DNA of 64,000 bases from Podospora pseudocomata (GCF_035222375.1 NC_085889.1:1054001-1118000), one strand, 5' to 3'; shown: positions 45,665 through 57,268, counted from the stretch's first letter. Numbers and translations are program-made. Notes: generated from the letters alone by a model not told the origin.

Positions 45665-45895
45665 TTATTTGTCCTTATTTACATCTTGCGACCCTTGTGC
45701 GATGGGACTGCGACGCCCAGAACCAGCTTGTTTTTTAGCGGCTCTCTCTTTGGCCATCTGAATCCTGAGTCCGCAGTTAGCAAGTAGACTGCAAGCAAAT
45801 GAACCGTTATTGGAATTTAAAACCTACTCCTTCTTGCGAATGTACTCGTTCTCCAGCGCCTTCTCGCGGTCTGACAGGGGATTATTGGCATCCAT
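45665..45895 (-). CDS. Small IF1-like protein (55 residues)
   Basis: Exons 45828-45895 and 45665-45764 are joined across a 63 bp intron with a GCTAAC branch site, giving 55 residues that begin MDANNPLSDREKALENEYIR. The block DREKALENEYIRKKE resembles the helical core of mitochondrial F1-ATPase inhibitor (IATP/INH1) proteins, which block ATP hydrolysis by F1Fo at low pH. The mitochondrial presequence usual in that family is missing. The rest is charged and helical (MAKERAAKKQ). It could be an IF1 relative with a cytosolic role or a different small coiled-coil protein. The gene is short but the exon-intron pattern and charge-rich composition support it. Confidence 0.55.
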
Positions 45896-46475
45896 ACTGA
45901 GCGAGAATGTTGGTAAGTGTTCTGTAGTGGAAAATGGTGTGAAAGAAAGATTGCGACAGGAAAGCTTTTTCAGCAGAATAGTTTAAGAAATAAGGGGCCC
46001 GGGGCTGAGAAGCCTCATGATGGTGGGGTGAAGGGATGACGTCAGTTGTCCCTCATGAGCAGCTGTTGATGTCTGTGGGTTAGGGTTGTTTATTGCCTGT
46101 GGTCTCCCTGGACGCACTACTACACCACCAGGAACGACAGATCATATCCTACTTGGATTGTCAGCTGAATCCCAAGCTAGAATCTCACCACCTGCAACAG
46201 AAGAGGGGTGGTTACCATCGGGCCAAAGGACAAGCCGCCAAACGACGCACAACACCCCGCAAAATGGCGCTCACGATCTTATCAGAGGTGGGTCTGATGC
46301 AACAACCGAGCGATGCCTCTTCAAAGAGACCCTCATGACCGAGGTTCGGCCACCTCCCGGCACTTCCAACCCACGCGCCTGACCCCAGTGTGGTTCGATT
46401 TCATATAATATCCTTCCTCGACATGTCCCGATCCATCTGAAGCCATTCTTCCCACCGATACCCTACGCGCTCACC
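45896..46475. other. Divergent promoter region
   Basis: About 580 bp between the IF1-like gene (minus) and the dioxygenase gene (plus). No gene is seen. Confidence 0.5.
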
Positions 46476-48143
46476 ATGACACTCCCGGCGCGCATTTCCC
46501 TCCCCGTCGCGCTCCGACCGGCCAGGGGTGCTCTGACGACCCCACGGGTTTGCGCAACTCCCAGCCGAACGCTCACATTTCCCGCCGCTCAGCCGCACTT
46601 CGCTCGACGCTTCCACGTATCCACGAATACCAAGCAGAGGCTCCGGTTGACAGGGAATCAGAGCCAATTGACGGGCCCCTATAATACTTCACCAACACTG
46701 AAGGCAACTGAGAATGAGACGGCGCTGCGAAAAGAGGTGGAGGATTTGAAGGAGTTGGTTGCCCAGTTGCAGGAAGAGAGGGAACAACTTGTCGCGACAA
46801 AAGGAGGCATCCCCAACACGATCGAGCCCACTCTAGGAGAAAGAGAATACATCAGCCAGGACGCCCCCTTGTTCAGCGACGCCAAGTTGGACGCACAATG
46901 GGTCAAGCTGATTCCTGCCCCCGAGGCCGAAGACGCCAAGCTCATGATCCTCTCCCGTCTCTGGCTGCGCGATTCTTGTAACTGCCCCAAGTGCTTGGAT
47001 CCAGATTCCGGCCAAAAGACCTTTTCCACCACCGACCTGCCCGAAGTCCCAGCCACAAGCCGCGACAACGTCCGCGTCCGTAGCGACGGCTCCCTCGAGA
47101 TCATCTGGGAAAACGACCCCATCAGCAACGGCGAGTCCCACCGCACCGTCCTCTCCGCCGGCGAGCTCAACCTCTTGTACCACAACAACAACCCCCGCAT
47201 CCAGCTCCAACCACCCATCCCCCGAACCCTCTGGGACAACGCCTCCTACGCCGACCTAGTCCGCTCCGGGGCCTGTCACATCGACTACAACGACTGGCGC
47301 AACAACGATGAAGCCTTCTGGACTGCCTTTGAGCAATTCACCAAGACAGGGCTAATCTTCCTCAAGAACGTCCCACAAGAAGAACACTCCGTCATCAACA
47401 TCGCCAACCGCATCGGTCCACTGCAGTACACCTTTTACGGCTGGACCTGGGACGTCAAGTCAAAACCACGCGCCGAGAACGTAGCTTACACCAACGTCTT
47501 TTTGGGTCTTCACCAAGACCTCATGTACCACGATCCTATCCCCCGCTTGCAACTCCTCCACTGCCTAGCCAACAGCTGCGAAGGGGGCGAGTCCCTTTTC
47601 AGTGATGGCGTCCACGCCGCACTCCAACTCTTAAACACCGACCCCGAGGCCTACGACATCCTGACCAAAACCGACGTTCACTTTGGCTACGACAAGGGAG
47701 GACACCACTACTACGCCACCCGCAAGACGATAGAAGCAGATCCCAACACCGGCGCACCGTTCATCACCCACTGGGCGCCGCCGTTCCAAACGAGCTTTCC
47801 AGCCAAGGATAAGAACAACCGGTTGCGGAGGTGGAGGGACGCAGCGGAGAAGTTTCAGAGGTTGCTGGAAAAGGAGGAGAATATGTACGAGGTCAAGATG
47901 AAGCCAGGGGAGTGCGTAATCTTTGACAACTCGAGGGTGCTGCATGGGAGGAGGGAGTTTGAGACTTCTACTGGGAGCAGGTGGCTGAAGGGGACGTATA
48001 TTACACCGCAGGTGTACAGAGCCAAGGAGACAGAGTTGATGAGGAGGTTAAACAAGGGGAAGCCATGGCCGGTAGACTCGACCGAGGAGAGGGGTAGGAT
48101 TTGGCAGTTGGAGAGGGATATGGTGAAGCAGAGGAAGAAGTAG
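46476..48143 (+). CDS. Carnitine-biosynthesis 2-oxoglutarate dioxygenase (gamma-butyrobetaine/trimethyllysine type)
   Basis: Fe(II)/2-oxoglutarate-dependent hydroxylase. It is intronless with 555 residues. The N-terminus (MTLPARISLPVALRPARGAL..., rich in Arg, Ser and Ala, lacking acids) is a probable mitochondrial presequence, followed by a short coiled coil (LRKEVEDLKELVAQLQEE). The small N-terminal domain holds the Cys cluster DSCNCPKC typical of gamma-butyrobetaine and trimethyllysine dioxygenases. The TauD-like catalytic domain shows the HxD iron motif in FLGLHQDLMYH and the distal His in VLHGRREF, with SRWLKGTYI after it. These enzymes catalyse the first or last step of carnitine synthesis. 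I cannot decide between the two from sequence alone; overall appearance favours gamma-butyrobetaine dioxygenase. Confidence 0.88.
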   Translation: MTLPARISLPVALRPARGALTTPRVCATPSRTLTFPAAQPHFARRFHVSTNTKQRLRLTGNQSQLTGPYNTSPTLKATENETALRKEVEDLKELVAQLQEEREQLVATKGGIPNTIEPTLGEREYISQDAPLFSDAKLDAQWVKLIPAPEAEDAKLMILSRLWLRDSCNCPKCLDPDSGQKTFSTTDLPEVPATSRDNVRVRSDGSLEIIWENDPISNGESHRTVLSAGELNLLYHNNNPRIQLQPPIPRTLWDNASYADLVRSGACHIDYNDWRNNDEAFWTAFEQFTKTGLIFLKNVPQEEHSVINIANRIGPLQYTFYGWTWDVKSKPRAENVAYTNVFLGLHQDLMYHDPIPRLQLLHCLANSCEGGESLFSDGVHAALQLLNTDPEAYDILTKTDVHFGYDKGGHHYYATRKTIEADPNTGAPFITHWAPPFQTSFPAKDKNNRLRRWRDAAEKFQRLLEKEENMYEVKMKPGECVIFDNSRVLHGRREFETSTGSRWLKGTYITPQVYRAKETELMRRLNKGKPWPVDSTEERGRIWQLERDMVKQRKK

Positions 48144-48356
48144 GACGTCTTGGATATCATGCCGTAGGGAAAATATGCATAGCGATTTTGGGCATCATCT
48201 TCACGTCACATGGCAACCGTTCAGTGTTTGTCGCCTGGGAATTCGTTCAATTCACGACTACCGCAGTCTCCTGTTTCAAGGAGGACCTCCCAGACATTTG
48301 TATTTTTTTGTTTCTTCCTCCAGCCATAGGTTTTAGCTGTCCCCATTAGACTGCAT

Positions 48357-48773
48357 TTAAGCAGCAATGGTAACCTCGACCTCGACACCAGCCTCGATGT
48401 TGATGATGATCTGCTTGACGACCTCGGTGGGGGCGGTCAAGTCGATGAGGCGCTTGTGGATGCGCATCTCGTAGAGATCCCAGGTCTTGGAACCCTCACC
48501 GCAAGGGGTCTTGCGGGTCATGATCTTGAGGGTCTTGGTGGGGAGACGGACGGGGCCCTTGGCCTTGAGGTCCTTGGACTTGGCCTGTATTCGGGAGTTG
48601 TGTTAGAGACTGCTACGCAACCAAATGTCGATCCTGTGGAGGGTACGTACGCGCTCAAGGAGCTCAGAGCAGACCTTCTCGAGGGCCTGAACCTTGCGGG
48701 AAGACAGAGTGATTCTGATCTTGTGGACCTTGGGGGCCTCGCCGAACTCCTTCTCCTTGTTGTAGCCGGACAT
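48357..48773 (-). CDS. rps20: 40S ribosomal protein S20 (uS10)
   Basis: Component of the small cytosolic ribosomal subunit. Exons 48651-48773 and 48357-48584, separated by a 66 bp phase-0 intron with a GTACGT donor and a CTAAC branch site, give 116 residues. The sequence matches eukaryotic S20 throughout: [40 protein letters not shown] and [10 protein letters not shown], ending in EVEVTIAA. The high-GC strand opposite the gene is open for about 230 codons, but that is only the antisense of S20. Codon use is strongly biased, as expected for a highly expressed gene. The upstream 700 bp (48774-49507) is shared with the divergent CUE-domain gene. Confidence 0.96.
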
Positions 48774-49507
48774 CTTGGCGGTGTTTGGTTTGGGTGGGTT
48801 GAGGTTGGCTATGGAAGAAAGGTTTGGTTGGAAGGTGCCCTCAAGACTCGAACGGCGATGCTAGAGAGACGGGGAAAAAGAAGGTTAGTGGGAATGCACC
48901 TGCGAAAAAGGAATATCTTTCTGCCGAGTAGACAGGGAGAAGGCGAGAGAACATACCGTTTCGGTAACGTGATGAAGGCGATTACGGCTGGATTGGCGAT
49001 GCGGAAGAGAAAACTTCACGAGCTTTTCTTTTTGACGGGAATTTTGGGTAATTTTGGTGGATTGAGCTCTGGTGGGGGTTGCAGGGCACGCACGGGCCAG
49101 TTTGCGACTGTGGCTGGTGATTGCTGGGATGGAAGTGGCTAGTGCTGCCAGCTCGGTTATGGTGGGGCCATCCGTGGCTTGCCCCTCGGTCAATGACACA
49201 TTCGGCGTCTGGGTAGTTGACCTTTGGAGGGGCAATTGCTGTTTGTAAGGGGCGTAGACAGGACATTAAGTTGGATGCATAAATAGAAGGTCGCTGGACG
49301 GTCTTTGGATGAGCATTGGACGACATCACAATCTCTGAGTTTCTCATTGCTTCCAAGAACCTGAGTTGCTGCTGGAAGTCACCTTGCCTGTTTGGCTTTT
49401 GGCATCAAGCCTTCTCTCACCTTCAACTCTTGGCACACTCTTCCCTGTCACCCTCACTTAGACTAGGACACTTCCATATTCAGCTTCTGCAACGACCGAC
49501 CCCAAAA
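48774..49507. promoter_or_regulatory. Divergent promoter region of rps20 and the CUE-domain gene
   Basis: About 730 bp between two divergently transcribed housekeeping genes. A 5' untranslated exon or intron of rps20 is likely here, but I cannot place it with confidence. Confidence 0.4.
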
Positions 49508-51487
49508 ATGGCCTCACGACTTCCAGCTTTTGCACTCTTTCCTCTCACCGCTTGGCGTGACCAGCTACCGGCTGATGAGTGGGCTGCTTGTCTCGATGCC
49601 TGGGTAGCGCTCATTGATAGCCACTTGTCCCTTTCAGATGCCGACTTCAACTCAGCTTCAGTTAAAGATGAGAGTTTACCAAGCTTCCTGACATCTTTTA
49701 CACAGGAAACGGCACAAAATGGAGTTGGGATTCTTGGACCATCGCCTGCAGCTAAGAGACTCCTCAGGGGCACCTATCAGCTCATCACGAAACTGCTTCA
49801 GTCATCAGCATCACCAAGCAGCTTGGCGCAATGGGATTTCTTGTCGGATGTTAGCACGGTGTATGGAAAGAAGAAAACCACTATCCTTCTTGATACTCTA
49901 TCGGAAGCTTCACGGTCTTATCTGGAAACATCACTCGCCGGTCTGAAAAAGTTCCTCATCAAGAATCTCGATGCCGGCCTAAGTGGCGGGGACCTCAACG
50001 GCATCCAATCCCGCCTCGAACAAGTCAACAACCTCATCCACGCCTCCCCATTTGTGGCCGAGTATTTCCTCGCAGGAAGTGACTTCCTCGACGGTCTCAT
50101 ATCCTGCTATAAGATTACCAACCCACCGCTCCGCCGCTCACTCATCTCAACCCTTTACGTCTGCCTCATCGGCCTCGCCGACGCCCAAAAAGTCGGCCCC
50201 CTAACCGACCACCTCTACTCCCTTAAATCCGCCGCCGACACTCACAAATCTGGCCCTTTGAACGTGAACGACTCCCTCGTCGCCGAGTTGGTCACCTCCA
50301 CCCCTTTACTCACACAACTCTCCCGGAAGCTCGATCCCAATGTCTCAACCCGCACCACAACCGTCATCTCCTCCCTCGCCGCCTTCAAAAAGCCCACCTC
50401 CTCCACTTTGTTCCCCCCCAAACCAAAACGCCTCATCAAGCGCAAAATCGACAAAGGCAAATCCCTCGCCTTACCCGAAGGCCAACACCAAGAAATCCAC
50501 ATCCACCGGCTATCCTCCATCTCCCAAGTCCAGGACCTCTTCCCAGAACTCGGCTCAGGTTTCATTTCCAAACTCCTAGACGAGTACCACGACTCAACAG
50601 AACAAGTCATCGCCCACCTACTCGACAACTCCCTCCCCCCCCACCTCGCCTCCCTCGACCGCTCAGAGGATTTATCTCCCGTCAAACCCCCCACTATCCG
50701 CCGACACTCCTCCCTCATCCCCCGCCCCACCCCCCCCATCTCCCCCATTCTCCCCCCTGCCCGAGACGACGATGACGAAGACCTCGCCCTCCTAACCGGC
50801 ACGCTTCACCTCGGCAAAAAACCCGGTACCGCCGACTCCCTCCTGAGAGATAAATCCACCGCCCCCGCCAAAGCAGCCATCCTCTCCGCCCTCGCCGCCT
50901 TCGACTCAGACGACGACGAACGCGACGACACCTACGACGCCGCAGACGTAGGGGGGACTGTGGACACCTCCCTCGGGGACGAGATCCTCCCCGACGGGGC
51001 GGAGGCCCACCTCTTCCGCACTTACCAGGCCAACCCCAAGCTCTTCGCCCGGGACAAGGAATCGAGGCAGCACGCCGAGAGGATCAGGCTCAGGGCCGAG
51101 ACGGGCATGAGCGATGAGCAGGTTGAGGGGTGGGCGGTGATGCTGCAGCGGGATGTGAACCTGCAGAAGAGGCTGCAGAAGAGGTATGGCGAGTGGAGTG
51201 GTGAGCAGGTTGAGATCCAGAGGACGGGGTGGGTTGCGGGAGAGGAGGATACGGATGGTGATGGGCCTTCGAGAGGTGGGTTTAGGGACAATAGGGGACG
51301 TGGTGGAAACAGGGGAAGAGGTGGACGTGGTGGTGGTGGAAGGGGTGGTGCTCAGCAATCTGGAGAGTCGGGACCCCAAGATGATGCCGCCAGACGGAGA
51401 AAAGAAGCCAACAAGGGCAGCCGAGCCAACCACAACAGACGTGATCAACGGGCGAAAAAGATGGCCAGGGGTGGTTTTGCTGGTTAA
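49508..51487 (+). CDS. CUE-domain protein, ASCC2/Cue3-like
   Basis: Intronless, 659 residues from the Met at 49508 (MASRLPAFALFPLTAW); an in-frame opening continues upstream, but this start has the purine context AAAAATGGC. The N-terminal helical half matches the ASCC2 layout. A CUE ubiquitin-binding domain lies at about residues 335-380 (SSISQVQDLFPELGSGFISK, with the LL-type end ...VIAHLLDNSLP). A long acidic linker and an RGG-rich, basic C-terminus (about residues 590-659, ending in KKMARGGFAG) follow. In yeast and animals Cue3/ASCC2 is part of the RQT complex that splits stalled, ubiquitinated ribosomes and helps in alkylation repair with ASCC3. The location beside a ribosomal-protein gene is probably coincidental. 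Confidence 0.87.
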   Translation: MASRLPAFALFPLTAWRDQLPADEWAACLDAWVALIDSHLSLSDADFNSASVKDESLPSFLTSFTQETAQNGVGILGPSPAAKRLLRGTYQLITKLLQSSASPSSLAQWDFLSDVSTVYGKKKTTILLDTLSEASRSYLETSLAGLKKFLIKNLDAGLSGGDLNGIQSRLEQVNNLIHASPFVAEYFLAGSDFLDGLISCYKITNPPLRRSLISTLYVCLIGLADAQKVGPLTDHLYSLKSAADTHKSGPLNVNDSLVAELVTSTPLLTQLSRKLDPNVSTRTTTVISSLAAFKKPTSSTLFPPKPKRLIKRKIDKGKSLALPEGQHQEIHIHRLSSISQVQDLFPELGSGFISKLLDEYHDSTEQVIAHLLDNSLPPHLASLDRSEDLSPVKPPTIRRHSSLIPRPTPPISPILPPARDDDDEDLALLTGTLHLGKKPGTADSLLRDKSTAPAKAAILSALAAFDSDDDERDDTYDAADVGGTVDTSLGDEILPDGAEAHLFRTYQANPKLFARDKESRQHAERIRLRAETGMSDEQVEGWAVMLQRDVNLQKRLQKRYGEWSGEQVEIQRTGWVAGEEDTDGDGPSRGGFRDNRGRGGNRGRGGRGGGGRGGAQQSGESGPQDDAARRRKEANKGSRANHNRRDQRAKKMARGGFAG

Positions 51488-51649
51488 GACACCTTGTCAA
51501 CGAACATCAGTTGGCCATCAATATCGTTTAAACAGTTGCATTTTTTGCGCTAGTGTAGAAAGAAAAGAAGCTATATACAACCCCCCCATAACGCCCCCAA
51601 CCATGCCGTTTGTCTCCATTGATTATACAACCCTATGCCATCCTTCGCT

Positions 51650-53696
51650 TTAGAAATCCCAAACACAAAACTCCCTCTTTGGCGGTACCTCCGGCATGAT
51701 CCCATTCTCAAACCTTCCCGTCTCTACAAACATCATCCATTGACGTTGCACCGTTGGATCATTGTACTTTTCTGGCTCGGCCTCCGTCTCAGCCGTGTAA
51801 TTCGGCGCACCATTCGGATTCCAAATCTTCTGAATCGACCCGTCAAACCCCCTGATAACCGGAATAGGCTTCTCCCCCTGGCTTTTGACCACTTCATACA
51901 TGACGGGTCTGCCTTTGAACATCCCAAGGGTGTTGTCGGGGTTCTTTGAGGCATATGACGACAAAGGGGGGTGGCTGCGAGTGGCGCTAGGGCCATATGG
52001 TCCCACCCCTTGCTGCGGAGTAGGCTGAGGGGCCGTAGCGGTGGTTCCGCCAAAGGGGCTGGGTGCTGGTGCAGTAGCGGGCTGGCCAAACGCACTCGGG
52101 GCAGCAGTCGTGGCGGCAGGAGCTCCGAATGGCGAGGGAGTAGCCGTTGGAGCGGCGGGTGCTCCAAATGGTGAGGGAGCAGCCGCCGCTGGAGCTGGTT
52201 GTCCGAAAGGGTTGGCGGCAGGGGCTGCTGGTTGCCCGAACGGAGATGGTGTGTTTTGTGCTGGCTGAGAAGCTGCCCCGAAGGGGTTCGATGCTGGAGC
52301 CGCTGCTGGAGCTCCGAATGGACTTGGGGTTGCGGCGGGCTGGCCAAAGCCATTGGCAGCAGGGGGTGCCGGTGCCCCAAAAGGTGATGGGTTTTGCACT
52401 GGCTGCCCAAATGGACTGGGATTCTGTTGGGCGGTGTTCGCGGCGGCAGTGGCAGCAGCAAATGGGCTTGGCGTGGCGCCCAAGGCAGCTGGTTGACCAA
52501 AAGCGCTTGGTGCCTGTGTTGTCTGCCCAAATCCTGACTGGCCAAATGCCGGTGCTGCGGCTTGGCCAAAGACCTTGTTGCCACCCCCTAGGGCGCTGGG
52601 CTGGCCAAAACCGCTTGATGCTGGCTTCCCAAAAGGATTGCTTGCTCCCAGGGCGGCTGGCTGTCCAAAGGCCGACGGTGCAGCTGGTTGCCCAAAGGGT
52701 GATGGGGTAGCGGCTGGTTGGGCTGGCTGTCCAAAGGCTGGCGCACCGAATGGGTTGGGCTTCTGACCCAACGCAGCTGGCTGACCAAAACCTCCAGCAG
52801 CGGGTTGAGCGGTAGCACCAAAGGGATTCGAGGCAGGCTGTGAGCTCTGGAAAGCATTTGGCGCTGGCTGTCCGAACGCTGTTCCAGTGTTGCCCACTGT
52901 TCCTTGTTTGCATATGTCGTGACGATTTGGATGTCTGTTGATCCCGTCATGAACGTGCTGGATAGCGGCGGGTACGTTGCTCAGCGTGTGTTCGATTTGT
53001 TGTCGTGCTACTTGATGCAGTTGCATAATCTCGTTCATCTGCCCATCGTGTTAACAAATGATTCTCCCAGCGTCCATTTTCCTGATCTCTGGTCGACTTA
53101 CGGCTGCTTCTGCCTCCCCCGCTGCCTGACCTTTCATGAAATGTATCCTGAGCTCCTCTGGTTGCTGCTCACGGGGGTAGCCGCCGAACAGGTTGTCTGG
53201 CGCATCTTTGCCCGGGCCGTAGCAGGAGAATATCCATTGTGGTAGTTCGTTCTGAAGGTCTTTTCGAATCGCTTCCTCGTTCAGGCCGGCGTACACGGGT
53301 TGATCTACATATCCCATTTGTTAGATGAGCCTCAGAGATGTTCTCTGGCAAGTTAACATCCATACCTGGCTGTTTAGACCCTCCAAATGCGCCCTGCTGT
53401 CCTCCAGAAAGGGCGCTGAATCTGTTCCCACCGCCGCCAAACGGTGACTGAGACGAACCCCCGTCTCTTGGATGCTCAAACCTGCAGTTATCTAGAGATT
53501 GCGCCAACAAAAAAAGGTTAGCGCGACTGCTTCATGGGAAACTGTTCGTGACGACGATCGAGAGTGAATTCGGCAGTGGTGCTTGCGAGGGAAAGCGATT
53601 GTGGTGAGGCGATCGTCGTCAAAGAAAAGAGAGGCAGTGATTCGTCCTACTTCCAAAGCGGCAGTTTCCCTGCTGAAAGTATTTGCAAACTGTCAT
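51650..53696 (-). CDS. amo1: FG-repeat nucleoporin Amo1 (Nup42-like)
   Basis: Nuclear-pore protein of the cytoplasmic face. Exons 53651-53696, 53366-53491, 53102-53304 and 51650-53038 give 587 residues; introns are 159, 61 and 63 bp. The N-terminus is a CCCH zinc finger split by the first intron (VCKYFQQGNCRFG joined to NNCRFEHP), the hallmark of Amo1/Nup42/hCG1. A helical block (EEAIRKDLQNELPQWIFSCY) follows. From about residue 150 to 480 comes a low-complexity region of some 35 FG units (NPFG, SPFG, FGQPA), rich in Ala, Pro and Gln. The C-terminal globular block (TLGMFKGRPVMYEV ... PPKREFCVWDF) is also present. Family members promote mRNA export with Dbp5/Gle1; in Podospora, Amo1 was linked to meiotic chromosome and spindle behaviour. 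The FG region makes long spurious open frames on the other strand. Confidence 0.9.
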
Positions 53697-54901
53697 GATG
53701 CCGGTTGTTTCAAGGTGTCGGATACTATTGCTGTACCATGACGTGGTTGTGTCGTTTTGTCGTGGTTTGTTGGTCGCAACTGACTTGCTCTTCTCAAAAA
53801 CGCGTTTGGTTGAGAGAGCGGCGCGGTGGCATGAATTCTCAGCCTTCCCGCAGCCTTGCAGCTTGGCGAAGGTTGGAGCCACCCAAGACTGGATGTGGAT
53901 GTGGCTGGTGCTGTCCATCGAATCCACATCCCGCAGCGAACTGGCCAAGCCTGTGGGTCAAACCCGGCTTTCCACAGAATGCCGGTGCATGCCGAGCTAC
54001 GAACCTACATACAAACATGTTCGCCGGAATCAAGAGCTCAATCGCATATGCATTTCGGGTTCGATATCCTAAGGAAATTTGTATTTCAGACATTACCCAG
54101 TGTTTTTGAAAGCTTTAAGCGGTATTGAAAAAAAAAAAAAAAAAAAGGTACATGAGGGCATTCATCCTGCCACAAAGTCTGCCCAGTAGCCAAACGATGA
54201 GGCGGACTCAACCTCTTTTTATCATCTCTGTTTCCCCGGATTCCATCTGACGTTGCATCACTGCTCCACAGTCCAGGATGTCCAAACCTCTCAAGACTGT
54301 CCTCCAATAATCGGTGGTGCAAAGCAGGTTGTAAATCCCAAAGAGCCGCTCACCCACGGCCGAGCCTCCTTCTCGCGGCCGTCCACCCTTTCCGCTCCTT
54401 GTTCCGCACATCTATAATTCGATCGGGACCATCGGAACGATCAGAAGACATGGGTTCAAATTCCACAAAAGGAATGTCGACATCATCATGCAGAGCAACC
54501 CATCGACCCGATAAGCTGATAAGACCTCTTGTCACTGCTTTGAGCCGCCGCAAGCCGAACTGGTCCCCCCTGATGTAAGGAAACGGACGGACGTGCACCT
54601 TCGGACTAAGCAACCCCCAAGCCCGTCTACTCGAGCAGCTTCCGCCATGACTGTCCGGGGCCGTCTATCCCATCTCCTACGAGCAAATCACGAGGCGGCA
54701 CAAGAGCAACCTGGTTGGAGCTGTCTCTTATGCCGGTGTGCCAGACTGTCACGGGTGTCGACCCCGTTGCGTAATCCTGACCGAGTGCTGTTTCTTACAA
54801 ATGTGCCCTCTGCTTCCCATTTTCATTTGCTATCCTCTGTGCTATCCTGACCCAACTTGACCTGCATCGATTGTCTGCCTGTCAGTTGTCCGTTGACGAC
54901 C
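53697..54901. other. Intergenic, no gene seen
   Basis: About 1.2 kb between amo1 (minus) and the second P450 (plus). A homopolymer of about 19 A lies at 54128-54146. No coding signal is supported, and a tRNA-like T-arm near 54460 does not extend to a full tRNA. Confidence 0.45.
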
Positions 54902-56546
54902 ATGGCGTTTGGCGCAGCACATGTCCAGCTTTGGCTGGGGCTATTAGCAGTAGCCGGCCTTCTTTATGTGAGTACCTACCTTAGTGAACAGATCAATCAC
55001 CATAATCAAGTTTCTAACCACCTTCAAGACATCATGTCTTGTCATCTACCGCGTCTTCTTCCACCCATTAGCGAAATACCCAGGTCCCCTCCTGGCCAAG
55101 CTCACCGATGCCTACATGCTCTACTACGCCTGGCGAGGCGACCGCCATCTTGAGTTCTGGCGCATGCACGAGAAGTATGGCAAATTCGTCCGCTTCGGTC
55201 CCAACGCCCTCAGTGCAAACTCAAACACCGCCCTCAAGGAGATCTACGGCTTCCGCGCCAACGTCAGGAAGGCCGAGTTCTACGATGCCTTCGTCCATCC
55301 CGCTCCCAACACCCACAACGCCCGCGACAGGGACCTCCACGCTCGCAAGCGCCGTGTTCTGTCGCATGCCTTCTCCGATGGCGCCATCAAAGAGGTAGAG
55401 CGCTACATCCTGGCCAACATCCGCACTTTCTGCGAGGCCATCGGCGACTATGGCCGTGCCATCCAGGATAATAAGGGATGGAGTGCGCCGAAGAACATGT
55501 CCGACTGGTGCAACTGGCTGGCCATGGATATCCTCGGTGATCTATGCTTCGGCAAGGCTTTCCACATGTTGGATAGGCCAGACAACAGGTACGCTGTTGA
55601 TCTCGTCGGTGTAGCTGCCCAGAGACATCTCCTGTGCGGCACTATGCCCATTGTCAACAAGCTCTCTCTCGATAAGATCCTCTTCCACAAGATCGCTGCT
55701 GGTCGCGCCAAATATATGGCTTATTCGCGCCAGCAACTGACCGAGCGCACTGCTCTTGGTGATGAGACCGACCGCCGCGACTTTTTTTACCATCTCCTCA
55801 AGGCGCGCGACCCGGAAACTGGACAGGGCTTCACCACCCCCGAGTTGTGGGGGGAGTCCAACTTGCTGATTATTGCCGGCTCTGACACCACCTCTACCGC
55901 TATGGCTGCCACTCTGTTCTATCTCGTCCGCAACCCTGCCGCATTGGCGAAGGTCACAGATGAGATCAGAGAGAAGTTCTCGTCTCTGGAGGATATCCAA
56001 CTGGGTCCCGTTCTCAACTCTTGCCACTACCTCCGCGCTTGCATCGATGAGGCTATGCGCTTGTCGCCTAGTGTTGGTGGTCTGTTGCCCAGAGAGGTCT
56101 TGGCCGGCGGTATGACTATCGACGGCGAGATGGTACCTGAGGGAACGATTGTCGGAACACCACACTACACCATCCACCACAATGCCAACTACTACCCCGA
56201 GCCGTTTGCCTACAAGCCAGAGAGATGGGTTGCTTCTTCAGGTAGCGAGAAGGAGGCGGGTGTTAGGGAACAGGAGGTAGCATTGGCTCAGAGCGCGTTC
56301 TGCCCATTTTCGATTGGACCAAGAGGGTGCATCGGGAAGGGCCTGGCGTATGTTGAGATGAGCATCACCCTGGCGAGAGTGCTGTATATGTATGACCTTC
56401 GCCGGGCGGTTGGTGTTGAGGATCCAGGAGAGGGCAAGCCCGGAGCGGAGATGGGCAGGGAGAAGCCGAGTGAGTTCCAGTTGGTCGACACATTTACCAG
56501 CTTGAAGAATGGGTGTATGGTTGAGTTTAGGAGGAGGGACCTGTAA
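54902..56546 (+). CDS. Cytochrome P450, microsomal (benzoate 4-hydroxylase-like)
   Basis: Exons 54902-54967 and 55029-56546, with a 61 bp phase-0 intron carrying a TCTAAC branch site, give 527 residues. The first exon encodes the membrane anchor (LWLGLLAVAGLLY), and the proline hinge follows (HPLAKYPGPLLAK). The I-helix has the canonical oxygen-activation motif IAGSDTTST, the K-helix ExxR reads EAMR, and the heme loop FSIGPRGCIG matches FxxGxRxCxG. The general pattern resembles fungal P450s annotated as benzoate 4-monooxygenase or of the CYP53/65-related group, but the substrate cannot be told. Unlike the P450 at 8917-10634, the I-helix motif is complete. It may belong with the oxidative genes further right. 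Confidence 0.94.
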
Positions 56547-57268
56547 GATTGTTGTTGTTGCATCTTGAAAGGCTGGCCGGCGTTGAATGGGAGCCTATAT
56601 ATCACGCATAGCACTGTTGTTTACGCATTCTCAAAATAGTTGGAAATTGAACCGCCTCAAACAACACGATATCCATCTCATTAATGAGATTCGTGGAGAA
56701 ATTGGAGATTTTGGGAGTTTGCTCCTGCGGGGAACTGTTGTGGGGAAGTGGGTCTGGTTAAGTGGACCCCTGTCTCGGTAAAAGAAGGGTGCCCGGCTTA
56801 ATTTCAACGTCACCTCTTCCACCACCCATAAGACTGCTATGACACAGGCACCTTTCATTGGGGTTGTCTTCAAGTCATCTCAACGTTGATCACCCACGGG
56901 ACATGCGGGGATACCGGAGCCGGCAGTCACAAAATGTCACCCAGGACAGGAACCACGTCGTATATCGGACCAGCTCCTGCGGGAAACGCTCGAATCAGCG
57001 TTGTGGTGGTGTTGATGGTGAGATCACGAGACCCTGAAACGTGCTTGTCTACGACAGTGGGAGTTATTCAAGGGAAACTGTCCGGGTCGCAGGGACGTTG
57101 TGGTATGGTATAGGACATCATCATATCAACCGCTCAATATGTAACACAATTTATCGAGGGTCTTCTGCTCCGTTGGAGAAGCCATGAGTTCATCTGATAA
57201 ATGCTGCATTGCCCCAATCATGTGTAACGACCACAGAAACCCTCGTCTCCTCACACGTTGGGGTCATC
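56547..57268. other. Intergenic, no gene seen
   Basis: About 720 bp between the P450 and the GH5 gene. It should contain the GH5 promoter. No coding signal is supported. Confidence 0.5.

Noticed and set aside
48456-49142. Plus-strand open frame of 228 codons over rps20
   Set aside because: It is the antisense of the S20 exons plus promoter; the minus strand encodes a complete S20.
51971-52766. Several long open frames opposite and across the FG region of amo1
   Set aside because: They arise from the repetitive GC-rich FG codons and have only low-complexity translations.
54400-54490. tRNA-like T-arm (GGGTTCAAATTCC)
   Set aside because: No matching acceptor stem or anticodon arm could be drawn around it.
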